A stretch of DNA of 64,000 bases from contig NZ_SEBS01000012.1 of the NCBI RefSeq assembly GCF_004211145.1, positions 40,951 to 104,950 of the forward strand. Reading direction: 5' to 3'. The stretch comes from Flavobacterium sp. (GTDB taxonomy: Bacteria > Bacteroidota > Bacteroidia > Flavobacteriales > Flavobacteriaceae). The position numbers and the translations under genes were made by a program. Of this stretch, positions 60,701 through 64,000 are shown piece after piece. Within the stretch, counting starts at the first letter, position 1; the number at the start of each line of letters is the position of its first letter. The notes beneath the pieces are model-generated. The model worked only from the letters and a program-made list of their open reading frames with translations. It had not been told where the DNA came from and made no database searches.

Positions 60701-61542
60701 TTGTCCTTGTCGATCAAGGTGTCGCGGTCAAGGATGATCTCGTTACGTTCGATAGACACTACTTCTCCAGTATCCTCGTCAACGAAATCCTCGTGCCAAG
60801 TATTCAATACACGGGCAGCCAATTTGCGTCCGATGTATTTTTTAAGCCCGGTCTTGGATACTTTGATCTCCTCGGCTAGGTCGAAGATTTCAAGGATATC
60901 CTTGTCACGTTCGAATCCGATAGCACGGAAAAGCGTCGTAACCGGTAGTTTCTTTTTACGGTCGATGTAGGCGTACATCACATTGTTGATGTCGGTAGCG
61001 AATTCGATCCAAGAGCCTTTGAACGGAATTACCCTTGCAGAGTAAAGCTTGGTTCCGTTGGCGTGGAAAGATTGCCCAAAGAAAACGCCCGGTGAACGGT
61101 GAAGCTGCGATACAACTACACGCTCGGCGCCATTGATAACAAACGTACCACTTGGCGTCATGTATGGGATCGTACCGAGGTACACATCCTGCACAATCGT
61201 TTCAAAATCTTCATGTTCCGGATCTGTACAATACAATTTCAAACGTGCTTTCAACGGCACGCTGTACGTCAGACCTCTTTCAATACATTCCTGAATGCTA
61301 TAACGCGGCGGGTCGACAAAATAATCGAGGAATTCCAATACGAACTGATTTCTTGTGTCAGTGATTGGAAAGTTTTCCATGAAGGTGTTGTAGAGTCCTT
61401 CGTTGCCTCTTTCGTCGGATTTGGTTTCCAATTGGAAGAAGTCCTTGAAAGATTTTACCTGAACATCAAGGAAATCCGGATATGCCGGGATGTTCTTAGT
61501 GGAGGCAAAATTCAATCTTTCATTCTGATTTGTTATCATCAA
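57727..61542 (-). CDS. rpoB: DNA-directed RNA polymerase subunit beta
   Basis: A 1271-residue subunit starting [20 protein letters not shown]. Conserved parts include the rifampicin-binding cluster ([20 protein letters not shown], then [14 protein letters not shown]), in which the residues equivalent to E. coli Gln513, Asp516, His526 and Ser531 are the drug-sensitive type. [20 protein letters not shown], the C-terminal [15 protein letters not shown] and the terminal LKGLGLDI segment are also present. With beta' it forms the catalytic core and binds the DNA-RNA hybrid. It lies after rplL across a 264-bp spacer containing an attenuator-like hairpin, which would set the ratio of ribosomal to polymerase transcripts. 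Nothing abnormal was noticed. Confidence 0.98.
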   Translation of the reverse strand: MMITNQNERLNFASTKNIPAYPDFLDVQVKSFKDFFQLETKSDERGNEGLYNTFMENFPITDTRNQFVLEFLDYFVDPPRYSIQECIERGLTYSVPLKARLKLYCTDPEHEDFETIVQDVYLGTIPYMTPSGTFVINGAERVVVSQLHRSPGVFFGQSFHANGTKLYSARVIPFKGSWIEFATDINNVMYAYIDRKKKLPVTTLFRAIGFERDKDILEIFDLAEEIKVSKTGLKKYIGRKLAARVLNTWHEDFVDEDTGEVVSIERNEIILDRDTLIDKDNVEEIIEANVKSILLHKEDNNQADYAIIHNTLQKDPTNSEKEAVEHIYRQLRNAEPPDEETARGIIEKLFFSDQRYNLGEVGRYRMNKKLNLDIPMEKQVLTKEDIITIVKYLIELINSKAEIDDIDHLSNRRVRTVGEQLSQQFGVGLARMARTIRERMNVRDNEVFTPIDLINAKTLSSVINSFFGTNQLSQFMDQTNPLAEITHKRRLSALGPGGLSRERAGFEVRDVHYTHYGRLCPIETPEGPNIGLISSLGVYAKVNGMGFIETPYRLVTDGKVDLKAEPIYLSAEEEEGKLIAQANIEMDNDGKITADRVIAREEGDFPVVEPSVIHYTDVAPNQIASISASLIPFLEHDDANRALMGSNMMRQAVPLLRPEAPIVGTGLERQVASDSRVLINAEGDGVCEYVDANIITIKYDRTDEERSVSFDPDEKTYNLIKFRKTNQSTSINLKPIVRKGDRVKLGQVLCEGYATQNGELALGRNLQVAFMPWKGYNFEDAIVISEKVVRDDIFTSIHVDDYSLEVRDTKLGNEELTNDIPNVSEEATKDLDENGMIRIGAEVKPGDILIGKITPKGESDPTPEEKLLRAIFGDKAGDVKDASLKASPSLHGVVLDKKLFARAVKDKRKRTKDKDDLGSLEMEFEVKFVELKDKLVDKLFNIVNGKTSQGVMNDLGEEVLPKGKKYTLKMLHAVEDFAHLSKGQWVADDETNKLVNDLIHNYKIKLNDLQGALRREKFTITVGDELPAGILKLAKVYIAKKRKLKVGDKMAGRHGNKGIVARIVREEDMPFLEDGTPVDIVLNPLGVPSRMNIGQIYETVLGWAGKRLGRKFATPIFDGASLDQINELTDEAQIPRFGHTYLYDGGTGERFHQPATVGVIYMLKLGHMVDDKMHARSIGPYSLITQQPLGGKAQFGGQRFGEMEVWALEAYGASSTLREILTVKSDDVIGRAKTYESIVKGESMPEPGLPESFNVLMHELKGLGLDIRLEE

Positions 61543-61746
61543 TAGACAAAATTTTGATTTAAAAAAAAGTAGTTTGTGTAAAACACTCTGTATTCAATAC
61601 TTTCTTTTTTTAGACCCGGTACATCTTTGAAAACAAACCGAAAGTGGGTTAATCTGTTTTCTGTCTTCGTATTCGGGCAAAAAGTTTCTCGTTTTCTAAT
61701 CTTAAGGAAATCCTAAAATCAACATTAAGTTTATTATACGAAAAAT

Positions 61747-61783
61747 GGTTTAGGCCTTTGGGAGCGTTCCCAAGGCCTAAACC
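61747..61783 (-). terminator. Attenuator-like hairpin between rplL and rpoB
   Basis: GGTTTAGGCC-TTTGGGA and TCCCAA-GGCCTAAACC form a stem of about 16 bp with one bulged base and a GCGT loop. On the minus strand it is followed by ATTTTTCG, a short T-run, 24 nt after the rplL stop. As in other bacteria it probably terminates part of the transcripts before rpoB. Confidence 0.75.
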
Positions 61784-61806
61784 TAGCTTATTTCAAGCGG
61801 TTGGGC

Positions 61807-62184
61807 TTATTTAAGCTCAACTACAGCTCCAGCTTCTTCCAAAGATTTTTTCAAACCTTCTGCTTCGTCTTTAGAGACACCTTCTTTAACGTTTGATGGA
61901 GCAGCGTCAACTAGATCTTTTGCTTCTTTCAAACCAAGACCAGTAAGTTCTTTAACCGCTTTAACAACAGCAAGTTTAGAAGCACCTGCATCTTTCAATA
62001 CAACAGTGAATTCTGTTTGCTCTTCAGCAGCGGCAACATCGCCACCACCAGCAGCTGGACCAGCAACTACAGCAGCAGCTGCAGGCTCGATTCCGTACTC
62101 GTCTTTAAGGATTGTAGCAAGTTCGTTAACTTCTTTTACTGTAAGGTTAACTAGTTGTTCTGCGAATTGTTTCAAATCTGCCAT
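61807..62184 (-). CDS. rplL: 50S ribosomal protein L7/L12
   Basis: A 125-residue stalk protein. The N-terminal dimerisation domain ([20 protein letters not shown]) is followed by the Ala/Gly hinge (about 35-52) and the globular C-terminal domain with the factor-binding helix ([20 protein letters not shown], then [16 protein letters not shown]). It recruits translation factors, including RF3, whose gene is also in this window. Length and hinge are normal. It is preceded by rplJ after a 152-bp spacer of short repeated words and followed by the hairpin before rpoB. Confidence 0.98.
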   Translation of the reverse strand: MADLKQFAEQLVNLTVKEVNELATILKDEYGIEPAAAAVVAGPAAGGGDVAAAEEQTEFTVVLKDAGASKLAVVKAVKELTGLGLKEAKDLVDAAPSNVKEGVSKDEAEGLKKSLEEAGAVVELK

Positions 62185-62239
62185 TTTTTCTATCGTTTTA
62201 AATAGTTTGTAAAATATAATTTATAAATAGTGCGCGAGG

Positions 62240-62336
62240 CGGGAATTATCTGAGTTAAAAGTCGAAAGTCTTAAAGTCGAAAGGCAAACCGATGCGGCCA
62301 AATCTTTCAATCTTTAAATCCTTCAATCTTTCAATA
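62240..62336. repeat. Short-word repeats in the rplJ-rplL spacer
   Basis: On the plus strand the spacer holds GTCGAAAGTCTTAAAGTCGA and then a run of CTTTCAATCTTTAAATCCTT-like words. There is no ORF and no clear hairpin. The style resembles the AATTGACAATTG element in the rpoB-rpoC spacer. Confidence 0.6.
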
Positions 62337-62852
62337 TTATCTCTCAGATAAAGTTTTAACAAGTCCTGCAATCGTGTTACCACCTGACTTAAGAGCCGAG
62401 ATAACATTTTTAGCAGGCGATTGAAGAAGGCCGACGATTTCTCCGATAACTTCTTCTTTCGATTTAAGGGCGATCAAGGCATCCAATTGGTTGTCCCCGA
62501 TGAATACCGCATGGTGAATGAAAGCACCTTTCAACAAAGGCTTGTCACTTTTCTTGCGGAATTCCTTGATCACTTTTGCAGGAGCGTTTCCGTTCTCTGC
62601 GATCATGATGGCTGAGTTCCCTGCAAGAACCGACGGCAATTCGCCATAGTTGAATTCGGAAGCCTCCATCGCTTTCTCAAGCAAGGTATTTTTCACTACG
62701 CTAAGCGTGATACCCGCTTTAAAGCACGTTCTTCTTAAGTTTGAAGTCGCTTCTGCATCAAGACCTGAAATGTCAGTCAAATAGACAACATTCGTACCGG
62801 CCAACTGTGCAGTTAAGTCTTCAATAACTTGTGATTTTTCTTGTCTAGTCAT
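62337..62852 (-). CDS. rplJ: 50S ribosomal protein L10
   Basis: A 171-residue protein starting MTRQEKSQVIEDLTAQLAGT, with the conserved core VVYLTDISGLDAEATSNLRR and VVKNTLLEKAM, followed by the C-terminal helix (NVISALKSGGNTIAGLVKTL) that carries L7/L12 dimers. L10 anchors the stalk to 23S rRNA and in many bacteria represses its own message. Only 19 bp separate it from rplA, so any autoregulatory leader must lie elsewhere or within the upstream gene. The 152-bp gap to rplL is long for this operon. Confidence 0.98.
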   Translation of the reverse strand: MTRQEKSQVIEDLTAQLAGTNVVYLTDISGLDAEATSNLRRTCFKAGITLSVVKNTLLEKAMEASEFNYGELPSVLAGNSAIMIAENGNAPAKVIKEFRKKSDKPLLKGAFIHHAVFIGDNQLDALIALKSKEEVIGEIVGLLQSPAKNVISALKSGGNTIAGLVKTLSER

Positions 62853-62871
62853 GATTTAAAAACTTTACTAC

Positions 62872-63561
62872 TTATACAGCTTTGGTATCCAAAGGAATCG
62901 CAGGACTCATTGTGCTAGACAAGTGAATGCTTTTGATGTATTGTCCTTTGGCCGCAGTCGGCTTCAGTTTGATTAGTGTTGAAATGATTTCGTGTGCGTT
63001 TTCAGTAATCTTGTCGGCGTCGAAAGAAATTTTCCCGATTCCGGCGTGTACGATCCCTGTTTTGTCCACTTTAAAGTCGATCTTACCGGCTTTTACTTCG
63101 GCTACTGCTTTCGCAACGTCCATAGTAACGGTTCCGGTCTTAGGGTTTGGCATCAAGCCACGTGGCCCGAGGATACGTCCCAAAGGACCCAATTTACCCA
63201 TGACGGCCGGCATCGTGATGATAACATCAACGTCGGTCCAACCATCTTTGATTTTTTGTAGGTATTCGTCCATTCCAACGAAATCAGCACCGGCTGCAGT
63301 AGCTTCGGCCTCTTTGTCTGGAGTAACGAGCGCGAGAACGCGAACGTCTTTTCCAGTTCCGTGTGGAAGTGTAACTACACCACGTACCATTTGATTCGCT
63401 TTTCTTGGATCTACTCCAAGACGAACAGCGATATCAACAGACTCGTCGAATTTTGCAGAAGCGATCTGTTTGATCAATCCTGAAGCATCCTTCAAAGAGT
63501 ACAGTTTGTTTTTTTCGATTTTCGAAGCAGCTTCTTTTTGCTTCTTTGTCAATTTTGCCAT
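62872..63561 (-). CDS. rplA: 50S ribosomal protein L1
   Basis: A 229-residue protein starting [20 protein letters not shown]. The family signature ([20 protein letters not shown], then [14 protein letters not shown]), the middle domain ([19 protein letters not shown]) and the C-terminal region ([20 protein letters not shown]) are intact. L1 forms the mobile stalk at the E site. The gene begins 14 bp after the rplK stop codon and belongs to the same transcript. Confidence 0.98.
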   Translation of the reverse strand: MAKLTKKQKEAASKIEKNKLYSLKDASGLIKQIASAKFDESVDIAVRLGVDPRKANQMVRGVVTLPHGTGKDVRVLALVTPDKEAEATAAGADFVGMDEYLQKIKDGWTDVDVIITMPAVMGKLGPLGRILGPRGLMPNPKTGTVTMDVAKAVAEVKAGKIDFKVDKTGIVHAGIGKISFDADKITENAHEIISTLIKLKPTAAKGQYIKSIHLSSTMSPAIPLDTKAV

Positions 63562-63575
63562 GTCTTCTTGCTAGA

Positions 63576-64000
63576 TTAGAACGGAGCGTCTCCTGTTACA
63601 GTTATACCCATTGACCTTGCAGTACCGGCAACCATGCTCATAGCTTTCTCGATGGTAAAGGCATTCAAATCTGCCATTTTATCATCAGCGATAGTTTTGA
63701 TTTGGTCCCAAGTAACGCTTGCCACTTTCTTACGATTAGGCTCACCTGATCCAGACTTTAGCTTCGCAGCGTCCATTAACTGGACGGCAGCAGGAGGAGT
63801 TTTTACGACAAAATCAAACGATTTGTCTTTGTACACGGTAATTTGTACCGGTAAAATCTTGCCGGGTTTATCTTGTGTTCTAGCGTTGAACTGCTTACAG
63901 AACTCCATGATGTTAACCCCAGCAGCTCCCAAAGCAGGTCCAACCGGTGGCGACGGGTTCGCAGCACCTCCCTTAACTTGTAGTTTAACTACTTTACTAA
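63576..64000 (-). CDS. rplK: 50S ribosomal protein L11, 5' end cut by window edge
   Basis: The frame is open to the edge of the window and encodes 140 residues from [20 protein letters not shown] onward, through [20 protein letters not shown] to the end [17 protein letters not shown]11 is normally about 145 residues, so only about five residues (probably MAKEV or similar) are missing. A TTG at 63932 could be mistaken for a start but lies inside the conserved PALGAAG motif. L11 binds the GTPase-associated region of 23S rRNA. It is the first visible gene of the operon; secE and nusG would be expected beyond the edge. Confidence 0.97.
   Translation of the reverse strand, partial: SKVVKLQVKGGAANPSPPVGPALGAAGVNIMEFCKQFNARTQDKPGKILPVQITVYKDKSFDFVVKTPPAAVQLMDAAKLKSGSGEPNRKKVASVTWDQIKTIADDKMADLNAFTIEKAMSMVAGTARSMGITVTGDAPF

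Noticed and set aside
63930..63932. TTG start for rplK giving a 118-aa protein
   Set aside because: It lies inside the conserved PALGAAG motif of L11, and the frame continues to the window edge with the correct L11 N-terminal sequence.

Overview
The window comes from a Bacteroidota chromosome, most likely a Flavobacterium-like member of the Flavobacteriaceae. The evidence is: seven very large secreted proteins ending in type IX secretion (T9SS) sorting domains; promoters of the Bacteroidota type (TTG about 19 bp upstream of TAnnTTTG); a DUF3467 gene directly after rpoC; and ribosomal and RNA polymerase sequences of that phylum. No rRNA, tRNA, CRISPR array or insertion sequence was seen.

Region 1 (1-2504) is a minus-strand pair of periplasmic folding factors: a tandem-parvulin isomerase and, overlapping it by one base, the 5' part of a SurA-like lipoprotein that leaves the window. 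Region 2 (2808-7597, plus strand) is the most unusual part. It is a compact peptide-export cassette: an HlyD-type membrane-fusion protein, a small winged-helix protein, two duplicated 54-residue double-glycine-leader peptides that are too short for ordinary gene calling, and a C39-peptidase ABC exporter. Each peptide gene has its own promoter carrying an inverted repeat and its own terminator. The mature peptides are predicted to be strongly acidic, with no Lys, Arg or Cys, so they do not look like classical pore-forming bacteriocins. Region 3 (7598-9882) holds prfC (release factor 3) and a small secreted/anchored protein.

Region 4 (10013-52751, all minus strand) is a 43-kb array of seven giant T9SS cargo proteins (about 715 to 3311 aa) plus one small secreted protein. 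Each gene is followed by its own hairpin terminator. Four end in a type A sorting domain and share a three-repeat Cys-paired module; three end in a type C signal and share a C-terminal module of about 515-540 aa. The last member carries 27 Asp-rich MopE-type metal-binding repeats and an EGF-like segment. A 1.3-kb spacer at 22263-23556 contains decayed coding sequence.

Region 5 (53011-64000, minus strand) is the conserved operon rplK-rplA-rplJ-rplL-rpoB-rpoC-DUF3467. It has an attenuator-like hairpin between rplL and rpoB, short-word repeat structures in two of its spacers, and a strong terminator at the end; rplK is cut by the window edge and lacks only about five N-terminal residues.

All functional statements rest on reading motifs by eye. 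No database search was run.
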